The position numbers were made by a program, and so were the translations under genes. Shown in pieces: positions 41,885 to 52,126 of a stretch of DNA of 64,000 nt (positions within the stretch are counted from its first letter, which is position 1; each line of letters starts with the position of its first letter). The stretch spans positions 62,001 to 126,000 of the forward strand of contig NZ_JOCA01000007.1 of the NCBI RefSeq assembly GCF_000718785.1, in the 5' to 3' direction. Source of the stretch: Streptomyces sp. NRRL WC-3626 (GTDB lineage Bacteria; Actinomycetota; Actinomycetes; Streptomycetales; Streptomycetaceae). Below the pieces are notes generated by a model. It saw only the letters and a program-made list of their open reading frames with translations. It did not search any database and was not told the origin of the DNA.

Positions 41885-43309
41885 ATGCGTACTCGTCCTC
41901 CCACCGGCCGCCGCACTCGCGCGGCACTCGCGCTGACCGCCCTGCTGGGCAGCGCCGCCCTGGCCGGCCTCCCCGCCACCGCCGTCGCCGCCGACGGCGA
42001 TGTCAGCGTGCAGTACCGCACCAGCGCGAGCGGTGCCACCGCCGACCAGAGCGAGCCCTGGCTCAAGGTCCGCAACACCGGTTCCACGTCGGTGCAGTTG
42101 AGCCAGGTGAAGGTCCGCTACTACTTCAAGGCGGACGCCCCGAACGCCACGTACCGCTTCGCCTGTTCCTGGGCGGTCAGGGGCTGTTCCGCCATCACCG
42201 GCACGTTCGGCACGCTCGCGCACCCCACCGCGACCGCCGACCGCTATCTGGAGATCGGGTTCACCGCGTCCGCCGGTTCGCTGGCACCCGGCGCCGACAC
42301 CGGGGACATGCAGCTGCGCTTCCATCAGTCCAGCTGGCAGACGCTCAAACAGAGCGACGACTACTCCTTCGACGGCACCCGCACCTCGTACGCCGACTGG
42401 AACAAGGTCACCGCCCGGCTCGCCGGTGCCACGGTGTGGGGCACGGCGCCGGAGGGTGACGACCCCACCGATCCCACGGACCCGACCGACCCGCCGGGCG
42501 GCGGTCAGACCCTGTTCGACGACTTCGCCTACACCTCGCACACCGACCCGGCGATCTCCGCGCACGGCTGGAACGTGCGGTCCAACTCCGGCGGCCCCGG
42601 TGTGCCGGGCGCGGCCTGGGACCCGTCCAAGGTGACGTTCAGCTCCTCGGGCGGCAACTCGGTGATGAATCTGGAGACCTCCACCGCCGGCACCGGCGCC
42701 TCCACCACCCACACCGAAGTCCTCACCAAGTCCATGAAGTTCAGGAACGGCACCTACGCCGCCCGGGTGCGGTTCTCCGACGCCCCGAAGTACGGTCCCG
42801 ACGGCGACCGCGTCGTCCAGACCTTCTTCACCATCAACGACCTCAAGGCCCCGATGGCCGACGACTACGCCGAGTACGACTTCGAGTACCTGCCCAACGG
42901 GGGCTGGGGCGAGCCCGCCAACATCCTGTACACGACCTCCTGGGAGACCTACAACCCCGATCCCTGGCAGGCCGTCAACCAGCACAGCGAGAGCCGGCAG
43001 AGCTTCGCCGGCTGGCACGACCTGGTGGTGACGATCGACGACAGCGCCATCACCTACTACGTCGACGGCCGGCACTTCGGCACGCACGACGCCGCGTATC
43101 TGCCGGAGCGTCCGATGTCGATCAACTTCAACCAGTGGCTGATCGACCTCGACGGCCTGACGTCGACCACACCCCGCGCCTACGACCAGCAGGTCGACTA
43201 CGTGCTGCACGTCAAGGACCAGGTGCTCACCCCGGCCCAGGTGACCGCGAGGATCAACGGCTACAGGTCGGCCGGCACGTCCTTCGTGGACGAGGTGCCC
43301 GCGTCCTGA
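41885..43309 (+). CDS. Secreted GH16-like glucanase with N-terminal CBM3-like module
   Basis: 474 residues. Signal peptide about 1-36. A CBM3-like domain at about 38-190 (VSVQYRTSASGATADQSEPWLKV, RYYFKADAPNATY, WAVRGCSAITGTFG). Linker of Pro-Thr-Asp repeats at 195-207. GH16 domain at about 210-455 with the catalytic motif E-Y-D-F-E at residues 330-334 (both Glu present). GH16 enzymes cut beta-1,3(4)-glucans or related glycans; the subgroup cannot be fixed by eye. The ATG at 41885 has AAAGGA 6 nt upstream. Next to a GntR gene and divergent from it. Confidence 0.85.
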   Translation: MRTRPPTGRRTRAALALTALLGSAALAGLPATAVAADGDVSVQYRTSASGATADQSEPWLKVRNTGSTSVQLSQVKVRYYFKADAPNATYRFACSWAVRGCSAITGTFGTLAHPTATADRYLEIGFTASAGSLAPGADTGDMQLRFHQSSWQTLKQSDDYSFDGTRTSYADWNKVTARLAGATVWGTAPEGDDPTDPTDPTDPPGGGQTLFDDFAYTSHTDPAISAHGWNVRSNSGGPGVPGAAWDPSKVTFSSSGGNSVMNLETSTAGTGASTTHTEVLTKSMKFRNGTYAARVRFSDAPKYGPDGDRVVQTFFTINDLKAPMADDYAEYDFEYLPNGGWGEPANILYTTSWETYNPDPWQAVNQHSESRQSFAGWHDLVVTIDDSAITYYVDGRHFGTHDAAYLPERPMSINFNQWLIDLDGLTSTTPRAYDQQVDYVLHVKDQVLTPAQVTARINGYRSAGTSFVDEVPAS

Positions 43310-43315
43310 TCCACT

Positions 43316-43348
43316 GCCGCCGGGGCCCTGTCACGGGGCTCCGGCGGC
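43316..43348 (+). terminator. Hairpin after the GH16 gene
   Basis: 15-nt arms (GCCGCCGGGGCCCTG with CGGGGCTCCGGCGGC, two mismatches) and a 3-nt loop, starting 7 nt after the stop codon. Confidence 0.65.
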
Positions 43349-43448
43349 CGGACTTCTCCCCGCGTTCACGCGATCTTTCCCGGGGTCTTCCGCCGGCGAG
43401 CCCGAGGGGCTGAACTGTAGGGCGCGGCCCGCACACGGGCCATGTCCG

Positions 43449-43460
43449 GACAACGTTGTC
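43449..43460. promoter_or_regulatory. LacI-type palindrome GACAACGTTGTC upstream of GH92
   Basis: A perfect 12-bp palindrome with a CG centre, 31 nt upstream of the GH92 start. Position and form fit a LacI-family repressor site; the regulator is not identified. The C-terminal part of a LacI gene lies at 63846, too far away to assume a link. Confidence 0.6.
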
Positions 43461-43490
43461 ACGCCCATCGGAAGCAGGGATGCCCCCGAC

Positions 43491-46400
43491 ATGCGCAACG
43501 CCACCACCCCCCGTCCGCCGACGCCTCCGCCGGGCCGGCGCAGACTGCTCACCGCCGCGCTGATCCTCGGCACCCTGGTCGCCGGACTCACGCCCGTGAC
43601 GAGCGCCGCCGCGAAGGGCCGCGACATCGCCGCCTTCGACGCCGTGGACCCGTTCATCGGCACCCGCCTCGACACGTCCCAGAACAAGGGGAACAGCGCG
43701 TACGGCAACACCTATCCGGGCGCCACGGTGCCCTTCGGCATGGTGCAGTCCTCCCCCACCACGTACCGCTCCTCGGACGGGGACCAGAAGGGCGGGTACG
43801 AGTACACGGCGGACAGGATCCGGGGCTTCGGCATGACCCGGCTCTCCGGGACCGGCTGCGAGGGCCGGTTCAGCGGCTTCGACTTCCCCGTCCTGCCCTA
43901 CACCGGCGAACTCAGCGGCGGCGCCCTGCCGTCCAGCCCGGCGGAGAAGGTCACCGACTACCACGTCGGCTTCGACCACGCCGACGAGAAGGCCGACCCC
44001 GGCTACTACTCGGTGGACCTCGCAAACGGCGTGGAGACGGAGCTGACCGCCACCACCCGCACCGCCGTGAGCCGCTTCGACTTCCCCTCGGACGGCGGCT
44101 CGACGCTGCTGTTCGATGTGGCCGGTTCGAACAACCGGGTCTTCGGCAGCGAGGTGGAGGTCGACGGCGACACGGTCAGCGGCTGGGTGGAGACGGCCTC
44201 GGTGTGCGACGAGGGCGGGCGCTACCGCGCCTACTTCTCGACCACGTTCGACCGGCCGGTGAAGGCTCACGGCACCTGGCAGGGCTCCGACGTACGGCCG
44301 GGTTCGGCCGGGGCGTCCGGTGGCGGCACCAAGCACGGGGCGGGCGCCTACCTCGTCTTCGAACGGGGCGCCGAGGTCACCGCGAAGACCGGCCTCAGCT
44401 ATGTGAGCGTCGCGGGCGCGGCACGCAACGCGGCGACCGAGACCCGCGGCCAGAGCTTCGACGATGTCCGCGCGCAGGCGGCCCGCGTATGGCGCAACGC
44501 GCTCGGCACGGTGGACGCGGACGGCGGCAGCCGGGACGAACGGGTGAAGTTCTACACCGCGCTCTACCACGCGCTGCTGCACCCGAACGTCTTCGACGAC
44601 GTGAGCGGCGAGTACCGGGGCTACGACGGTGAGGTCCGCCGGGTCGCCAAGGGCCGCCACCATTACGTCACCTACGCGGGCTGGGACACGTACCGCAGTC
44701 AGGCGCAGCTGGTGGCGCTGCTGTTCCCGGAGGTCGGCAGCGACATCAACCAGTCGATCACCGACATGGTGCGGCAGACCGGCAGCTGGCCCAACTGGCC
44801 GCATCTGAACCAGACGCAGCAGAAGATGAGCGGTGACTCGCTGCAGTCCGTGGTCGCCTCCATCGACGCGTTCGGCGGCACGGACTACGACCGCCGGGCC
44901 GCACTGGAGTCGATGAAGTCGACGCAGGACCTGCCCGCCGACTCCACACTGAGGCGGCACGCCTACCAGTACGCCACGGTGGGCTTCATCGAGAACCGCA
45001 AGGGGGACTCGGCGACGTCGAAGACGCTCGAGTACGCCGTGGACGACTTCGGTATCGCGCAGCTCGCCCGGCGTCTCGGTGACGAGGAGACGTACGACCG
45101 CTACATGGTGCGGGCGCAGAACTGGCAGAACGTGTTCGACGACGCCGGTGACCACATCCGCCCGCGGGACCGTACGGGCTTCGACCGGGGCTTCGATCTC
45201 GGGCAACGGGGTGACCAGTTCGAGCAGGCCACCGGCTACCAGTACGGCTGGATGGTCCCGCACAACGTGGGCGCGCTCATCGAGAAGCGGGGCGGTACCG
45301 AGGCCACCACCAGGGCCCTCGACGACCACACCCGTGAACTCGACGCCGGGGTGTACAACACCTCGGGCGCGTATCTGAGCAACCAGCCCAGCTTCACCAT
45401 GCCGTTCGTCTACAACTGGCTGCGGCAGCCGCACCGTACGGCGGACGTGCTGCGCCGTGCCGTGGACGAGATGTACGACACCACGCCCTCGGGGCTGCCC
45501 GGAAACGACGACCTCGGTTCGCTGAGCAGCTGGTACGTGTGGGCGAACATCGGACTGTTCCCCGCCGTTCCGGGCACCGCCGATCTCGTCGTGAGCGGCC
45601 CGATGTTCGACCGGGTCGTGGTGGACAGCGCCGACAGCCGGCGGCGGATCGTCCTCGACGCGCCGCGGGCCGGCGAGGCGCCGTACGTGAGCTCGCTGAA
45701 GGTGAACGGCCGTACCACCACGCGCTCCTGGCTCCCCGCCGACTTCACCCGCACGGGCGGCAAGCTGAGTTTCCGTATGTCGGCGAGGCCCGGCACATGG
45801 GGCACGCGGGCGGGCGACGTGCCGCCGTCGCACACGGACGGCACGGACGCCCGGAACAGCATCGGCAGCACCCCCGACGGCCGGGGGAACCTCGGCTCCC
45901 TCGACCTCAGTGACAACTCCCTGTCCCGGGAGCGGCTGGCCGAGGCCGGGGCGGCGCCGGGCGCGAGGCTCGAACTGGGCGACACCGGAATCGAGTTCAC
46001 CTGGCCGGACACCGGGCCGGGTCAGCCCGACAACTGGATTCCGCACGGCCAGCGCATCCGAATGGACGGGAAGCCCGCGACCGGGATCTCCTTCCTGGGC
46101 CTGGCCACCAACGGCCCCTCGCAGGGCACGGCGGTGGTGGAGTACACCGACGGATCGACGCAGTCGGTGCCGGTGCGGTTCACCGACTGGACCCCGGGGA
46201 CGAACTACCAGTTCGGTAACGAGCCGTTGGTGACCACCACGGGACGCAACCGGGCGGCGGGCGGCAACGACACCGTGCAGACCAAGGTGTTCGCCACGCG
46301 TCCGCAACTGCTGGACCCGGCGAAGCGGGTGGCCGCCGTCGTCCTGCCGCAGGGCACCGACCGGGGCGTCATGCATGTCTTCGACGTGGCGCTCACCGAC

Positions 46401-47795
46401 AACCCGGAACTGGAGGTGCCCGGTTCGGCCCCGGAGCGGATCGTCCTGACGCCGACGGAGAAGCCCGGGACGTCCCAGGCGGTCACCTGGCGTACGGCGG
46501 CGGCGTTCACCTCCGGCGAGGTGCGGGTCCGCGAGTCCGGCACCGGGCAGTGGCGGACCGTGGCCGCACGCGCCAACGAGGAGCTGACCTCGGACGGTGA
46601 GCGGACACGCACGCACTCCGCGGTCGTCGACCGCCTCTCCCCCGGCACCGAGTACGAGTACCGGGTGGGCACCGGTGACCGGTTCAGTCCCGTGTACCGG
46701 TTCACCACCGCCCGGCCCGCCGGTGAGGAGTTCACCTTCCTCTACTTCGGCGACGCGCAGAACGACCTGTCGGCGAAGTGGGCCCCGGTGGTGAAGCAGG
46801 CGTACGCGCGCTATCCCGACGCCGTAGGCAGCGTCAACGCCGGTGACCTGGTCAACTCCTCGGGCAACGACAGCGAGTGGCGCGACTGGTTCGGGGCGAT
46901 GGACGGCTTCAGCCAGACGACCAACGTCATCGCCGCGCCCGGCAACCACGAGTACTCCGGGGACACCTTCCTCAAGACGTGGAAGTCGACCTTCGAGTAC
47001 CCGGACAACGGTCCGAGCGCCGCCCCGGCCGCCGGGGACACCCCCGCCGAGCGACAACGTGCCGCGTACGAGGCGCACATGGCGAGGGCGCTCGCCGAGA
47101 CGGCGTACTACACCGACTACCAGGGCGTACGGTTCATCTCCCTCAACGCGAGCACGGGTGACGCCCGTTCGCTGATGACACCGGACGACCTCCCGGAGTG
47201 CGGCGAGAACTGCCCGGACCCGGAGAAGCTCTGGCTCGGCATGCAGGGCCGCTGGCTGGACCACGTCCTCGAAAGCAATCCCGGCGGATGGGCGGTCGCG
47301 GTGTTCCACCAGCCGGTGTTCTCCGGGGCCGAGGGGCGCGACGAGAAGGCGGTGCGTGACGCCTGGCTGCCGGTGTTCCAGCGCGGCGACATCGACCTGG
47401 TGCTGATGGGCCACGACCATGTGTACGCCCGCGGATACGTCGACTCCGACGCCACCGCCACGCCCGGCGTGACCACCGGCCCGGTGTACACGGTCGCCGT
47501 GTCGGGGCCGAAGTACTACGAGGAGGCTCCCGGGGACGACAACGTGTGGACCCGCAACGGGGCGACCCAGGTGGTGCGCGCGGGACACACCTCCACGTTC
47601 CAGGGGATCAGGGTCACCGGGGACACGATCCGCTACGAGTCGGTGGTCGCCGCCAAGTGGGACGACCGGTCCACCACGGACAAGGAGCCCGGCGACGTAC
47701 TGGACTCCTTCACCATCACCAAGTACGACGACGGCACGAAGTACGTGACCGAGGACGGGGTGCCCGTGCCGCCGGCCCCGGCCGCCCGTCGCTGA
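43491..47795 (+). CDS. Secreted GH92 alpha-mannosidase-like / purple acid phosphatase-like fusion
   Basis: 1434 residues. Twin-Arg-like signal (PGRRRLLTAALILGTLVAG). GH92 domain at about 48-790: DPFIGT, SGTGCEGRFSGFDFP, YAGWDTYRSQAQLVALLFPE and GNDDLGSLSSWYVW with Asp673/674, the expected base region. At the place where GH92 glycosidases have the acid Glu (EGNAWQY-type) the sequence reads EQATGYQY, putting Gln579 at that position. About 800-970 is a beta-sandwich-like region (WPDTGPGQPDNWIPHGQ). About 975-1080 is an FN3-like PAP N-domain. A metallophosphoesterase at 1084-1340 has all metal motifs: GD at 1087-1088, GDL, GNHE 1151-1154, VFHQP, GHDH 1307-1310. Likely role: removal of capping mannose and then phosphate from phosphomannans. 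No frameshift was seen across the junction. Confidence 0.88.
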   Translation: MRNATTPRPPTPPPGRRRLLTAALILGTLVAGLTPVTSAAAKGRDIAAFDAVDPFIGTRLDTSQNKGNSAYGNTYPGATVPFGMVQSSPTTYRSSDGDQKGGYEYTADRIRGFGMTRLSGTGCEGRFSGFDFPVLPYTGELSGGALPSSPAEKVTDYHVGFDHADEKADPGYYSVDLANGVETELTATTRTAVSRFDFPSDGGSTLLFDVAGSNNRVFGSEVEVDGDTVSGWVETASVCDEGGRYRAYFSTTFDRPVKAHGTWQGSDVRPGSAGASGGGTKHGAGAYLVFERGAEVTAKTGLSYVSVAGAARNAATETRGQSFDDVRAQAARVWRNALGTVDADGGSRDERVKFYTALYHALLHPNVFDDVSGEYRGYDGEVRRVAKGRHHYVTYAGWDTYRSQAQLVALLFPEVGSDINQSITDMVRQTGSWPNWPHLNQTQQKMSGDSLQSVVASIDAFGGTDYDRRAALESMKSTQDLPADSTLRRHAYQYATVGFIENRKGDSATSKTLEYAVDDFGIAQLARRLGDEETYDRYMVRAQNWQNVFDDAGDHIRPRDRTGFDRGFDLGQRGDQFEQATGYQYGWMVPHNVGALIEKRGGTEATTRALDDHTRELDAGVYNTSGAYLSNQPSFTMPFVYNWLRQPHRTADVLRRAVDEMYDTTPSGLPGNDDLGSLSSWYVWANIGLFPAVPGTADLVVSGPMFDRVVVDSADSRRRIVLDAPRAGEAPYVSSLKVNGRTTTRSWLPADFTRTGGKLSFRMSARPGTWGTRAGDVPPSHTDGTDARNSIGSTPDGRGNLGSLDLSDNSLSRERLAEAGAAPGARLELGDTGIEFTWPDTGPGQPDNWIPHGQRIRMDGKPATGISFLGLATNGPSQGTAVVEYTDGSTQSVPVRFTDWTPGTNYQFGNEPLVTTTGRNRAAGGNDTVQTKVFATRPQLLDPAKRVAAVVLPQGTDRGVMHVFDVALTDNPELEVPGSAPERIVLTPTEKPGTSQAVTWRTAAAFTSGEVRVRESGTGQWRTVAARANEELTSDGERTRTHSAVVDRLSPGTEYEYRVGTGDRFSPVYRFTTARPAGEEFTFLYFGDAQNDLSAKWAPVVKQAYARYPDAVGSVNAGDLVNSSGNDSEWRDWFGAMDGFSQTTNVIAAPGNHEYSGDTFLKTWKSTFEYPDNGPSAAPAAGDTPAERQRAAYEAHMARALAETAYYTDYQGVRFISLNASTGDARSLMTPDDLPECGENCPDPEKLWLGMQGRWLDHVLESNPGGWAVAVFHQPVFSGAEGRDEKAVRDAWLPVFQRGDIDLVLMGHDHVYARGYVDSDATATPGVTTGPVYTVAVSGPKYYEEAPGDDNVWTRNGATQVVRAGHTSTFQGIRVTGDTIRYESVVAAKWDDRSTTDKEPGDVLDSFTITKYDDGTKYVTEDGVPVPPAPAARR

Positions 47796-47814
47796 CCGCC
47801 GCCCGCACGGCGGG

Positions 47815-47842
47815 CCCCCGTTCCGCCCGCGCGGGACGGGGG
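47815..47842 (+). terminator. Hairpin after the GH92-phosphatase gene
   Basis: 12-bp stem (CCCCCGTTCCGC with GCGGGACGGGGG, one G-T wobble), loop CCGC, followed by TCTCGCTT. It begins 20 nt after the stop codon. Confidence 0.72.
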
Positions 47843-47883
47843 TCTCGCTTGCCTGTGGCGGGCGGGCGGCGCAGGCTGGTCCC

Positions 47884-48636
47884 ATGGGTGCGAGCCCGAC
47901 GCTCATCACCTCGGTGCAGCGGGCCTTCCGGCTGCTGGAGGCGGCGAGCGCCCATCGCAACGGCGCGCCGGCGAAACAGCTGGCACGGGAGACGGGTCTG
48001 CCCCTGGCCACGGCCTACCATCTGCTGCGCACGCTGGTGCACGACGGCTATCTGCGCAAGCTGGACGACGGCGGCTTCGTCCTGGGCGAGCGGGTCCAGG
48101 GCCTGCACACCGCGGGCAGCGGGCAGGCGCTGCTCAGCAGGGTCCGGCCGGCTCTCGCCGCGCTGCGGGACGAACTGTCCAGCGCCGCCTACCTCACCTT
48201 CTACGAGGACGGCGAGATCCGTGTCGCCGAGATCGTGGACGGCCCCCGCAGCCCGCGCGCCGAGCTGTGGGTGGGGTTCGAGGACGCCGGGCACGCCACC
48301 GCGCTCGGCAAGTCGGTGCTCCGGGAGCTCGACGAGGAGGCCCGCAGGGAGTACCTCTCCCGGCACCCGCTCCACGATCTCACCCCGCGGACGATCACCA
48401 CGGCCCCGGAGCTGATCCGCCGGCTGGAGACCGGCACGCTGGCCCCGGCCGTCACGGACGTGGAGGAGTACGCCCTGGGCATCGTCTGTGTCGCGGTGCC
48501 GGTGTACAGCGGGGACACCCTGGGCTCGCTCGGCGTCTCCATGCCGAAGGACCGGTCGCACCGGCTCGACGAGGTGCGGGAGCGCCTGCTGCCGGCGGCC
48601 GGGCGGGTGACCCGGGGGCTGTCGCTCACTATCTGA
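47884..48636 (+). CDS. IclR-family transcriptional regulator
   Basis: 250 residues. HTH at about 8-65 (SVQRAFRLLEAASAHRNGAPAKQLARETGLPLATAYHLL), IclR effector domain at about 80-250 (AELWVGFEDAGHATALGKSVLRELDEEARREYL, EYALGIVCVAVPVYSGDTLGSLGVSMP). The start ATG is 42 nt after the GH92 terminator. Unlike the 7989 regulator it is not divergent from a metabolic gene, so its target is unclear; such orphans are common in Streptomyces. Confidence 0.88.
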   Translation: MGASPTLITSVQRAFRLLEAASAHRNGAPAKQLARETGLPLATAYHLLRTLVHDGYLRKLDDGGFVLGERVQGLHTAGSGQALLSRVRPALAALRDELSSAAYLTFYEDGEIRVAEIVDGPRSPRAELWVGFEDAGHATALGKSVLRELDEEARREYLSRHPLHDLTPRTITTAPELIRRLETGTLAPAVTDVEEYALGIVCVAVPVYSGDTLGSLGVSMPKDRSHRLDEVRERLLPAAGRVTRGLSLTI

Positions 48637-48737
48637 AAAGCACGGCCTTGTGACGTCCACGACGATCATCTTTGCTGAATAAGTCAGACATTACGGACGC
48701 GCATATGCCGCGCAAAGGTGAGGACCCCGGACGACAC

Positions 48738-49882
48738 ATGAGTCACGCCCGACAGCAAGGACGCGACCACTGGCCGGTACGGCAGTACAGGCGGGGGGTC
48801 CGCCGCGCCTGGTCGCCCCGGGCACGGGCCGTCGCCCACTGGGCCGCCGGCACCCCCGCCCTCTCCGTACTGGTCGTCTGCGTCGTCGTGTTCGTCGACC
48901 TCGTCCGCGGGACGGGCGAGGTGTGGCTGCCGCTGCTCGCCGCCGGGCCGGCGCTGGCGGCGGCCACCAGCCGCCCGTCCGGTGTCCTGGGGGTCGGGCT
49001 CGTCGCCGCGCTGCTCGGCGCGGGTATCGGCGTCCGCCACGAGATGGCGGCGTCGGCACTGTTCGTCGTCCTCGCCGCGCTGGTGACCGTCGCCCTGGCC
49101 GGCGCGCTCGCCAGCGCCCTGCGCGGACACCGGGAGCGGGTGCTCGCCGCCGTACGCTCGGTCGCGGAGACCGCGCAGCACGCGCTGCTCACGCCGGTAC
49201 CGGACACCGTCGGGCCGTTCCAGGCGGCCGTCCACTACAGCGCCGCCGCCGCGGAGGCCCGGATCGGCGGCGACCTCTACGCCCTCATCCCCACGCCGTA
49301 CGGGGTCCGGGTGATCGTCGGCGATGTACGCGGCAAGGGGCTGCCGGCGGTGGGGACGGCCGCCCTGGTGCTCGGTGTCTTCCGTGAGGCCGCGTACGAC
49401 GAGCCGGATCTGCTGGACGTGGTCCGCCGTATCGAGCGGAGCCTGGCCCGCAACCTCGGCGACGACGACTTCGTCACCGCCGTGGTCGCCGGCTGCCCGG
49501 AGCCGGGCCGGCTGGAACTGGTCAACTGCGGCCACGCGCCCCCGCTGCTGATCCGCGGCACCGACGTGACGGCCGTGGACCCCGTCCGCCCGGCGCCGCC
49601 GCTGGGGCTGGGGGACCTGTCGGGCGAGGCCCCCGGCCTCCAGGTGGTGTCCTTCACCGAGGGGGACCAGCTGCTGTTCTACACCGACGGGGTCACGGAG
49701 GCCCGCGACGCCGGCCGTGCCTTCTATCCGCTGGCCGACGGCCTGGCCCGGCACCTGAGCGACGAGCCGGCCCGCACGCTCGCCGCCCTGCACCAGGACC
49801 TGCTCGACCACGTGGGCGGCCGCCTGCACGACGACGCGGCCCTCCTCCTGCTGCGCAATCCGGTCCCCGCCCCGCATGCCGC

Positions 49883-49886
<4 letters not shown>
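48738..49886 (+). CDS. Membrane-anchored SpoIIE/PP2C phosphatase
   Basis: About 382 residues. Three or four N-terminal hydrophobic segments (ALSVLVVCVVVFVDLV, VWLPLLAAGPALAAA, ALFVVLAALVTVALAGALASAL) precede a SpoIIE domain at about 150-375 (ARIGGDLYALIPTPYGVRVIVGDVRGKGL, LVNCGHAPPLLI, LLFYTDGVTEARD, LHDDAALLLLR). Alternative ATGs at 48705 and 48738 exist; neither has a strong ribosome site and I chose 48738 (GGA 6 nt upstream). It likely dephosphorylates an anti-sigma antagonist. The stop overlaps the convergent GH1 stop by 4 nt. Confidence 0.85.
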
Positions 49887-51262
<1,376 letters not shown>

Positions 51263-51293
51263 GCGTATCGGTCCATATCGAGACGTGCGGTGT

Positions 51294-52121
51294 TCACTTG
51301 ACGGAGCCGCCGGAGATGCCGGCGGCGATGTACTTCTGGGCGAGGACGAGCAGGATCGCGGCCGGGACGGCGGAGAGCACGGACGCGGCCATCACGGAGC
51401 CCCAGTCGCCGACGTGGGCGCCGATGTACTGGTAGATGCCCAGCGTGATCGGCTTGACGTCGTCGGTGGTGTTCAGGGTGAGCGCGAACATGAAGTCGCT
51501 CCACGAGAACAGGAACGCGAACAGGCCGGAGGTGATCAGCGAGTTGCGGCTCATCGGCAGCACCACCCGCAGGAACACCCGTACCGGACCGGCCCCGTCG
51601 ATCTCGGCGGCCTCGATGACCTCGCCCGGGATGGACACCATGAAGGAGCGCATCAGGACGATGGAGAACGGGATGCCGAGGGAGGCGTCCGCGAGCATCA
51701 GGCCGAAGTAGGAGTTCACCAGGCCGAGGTCGACGTACGAGTTGTAGAGCGCGTTGGCGATGACGATGCCCGGCACCATCTGGGTGATCAGGGTGCCGAA
51801 CACGATGGTGCGGGAGCCGCGCAGCCCGAACCGGGCCAGTCCGTAGGCCGCCGGTGCGGAGATCGCCAGGCAGACGGCGACGGCCCCGAACGAGACCAGC
51901 AGCGAGGTCAGCAGATGACCGCCCTGGTCGCTGAGGGCCTTGGAGAACCCGGACAGGTCCACCCCGGAGGGCACCGGGTCGACCTGGAGCAGGCCCGACT
52001 CGGGCTGGAGCGCGGTGTTGAGCATCCAGTACAGCGGGAACAGCATCACGCCCAGGATCAGCACACCGGCGACGGTGGAGCCCCAGCGGCGCCGGGACGC
52101 GGTGGGAGTGTGAGCGGCCAT
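51294..52121 (-). CDS. Sugar ABC transporter permease (MalG type)
   Basis: About 275 residues, six membrane segments. The EAA loop is VIEAAEIDGAGPVRVFLRVVLP near residue 185, the C-terminus AQKYIAAGISGGSVK is typical of CebG/MalG-like permeases. ATG 52121 lies 5 nt after the stop of the companion permease. It belongs to a carbohydrate uptake 1 family importer. No ATPase gene is in the cluster; Streptomyces importers of this kind share the MsiK ATPase encoded elsewhere. Confidence 0.92.
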   Translation of the reverse strand: MAAHTPTASRRRWGSTVAGVLILGVMLFPLYWMLNTALQPESGLLQVDPVPSGVDLSGFSKALSDQGGHLLTSLLVSFGAVAVCLAISAPAAYGLARFGLRGSRTIVFGTLITQMVPGIVIANALYNSYVDLGLVNSYFGLMLADASLGIPFSIVLMRSFMVSIPGEVIEAAEIDGAGPVRVFLRVVLPMSRNSLITSGLFAFLFSWSDFMFALTLNTTDDVKPITLGIYQYIGAHVGDWGSVMAASVLSAVPAAILLVLAQKYIAAGISGGSVK

Positions 52122-52126
52122 CTCGG

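Noticed and set aside
42459..42500. Repeated Pro-Thr-Asp codons in the GH16 gene as a DNA repeat element
   Set aside because: It is an ordinary flexible linker between the binding module and the catalytic domain.
43254..48011. Minus-strand open frame of 1585 codons opposite the GH92-phosphatase gene
   Set aside because: No domain or ribosome site can be seen; the plus strand encodes motif-complete GH92 and phosphatase domains.
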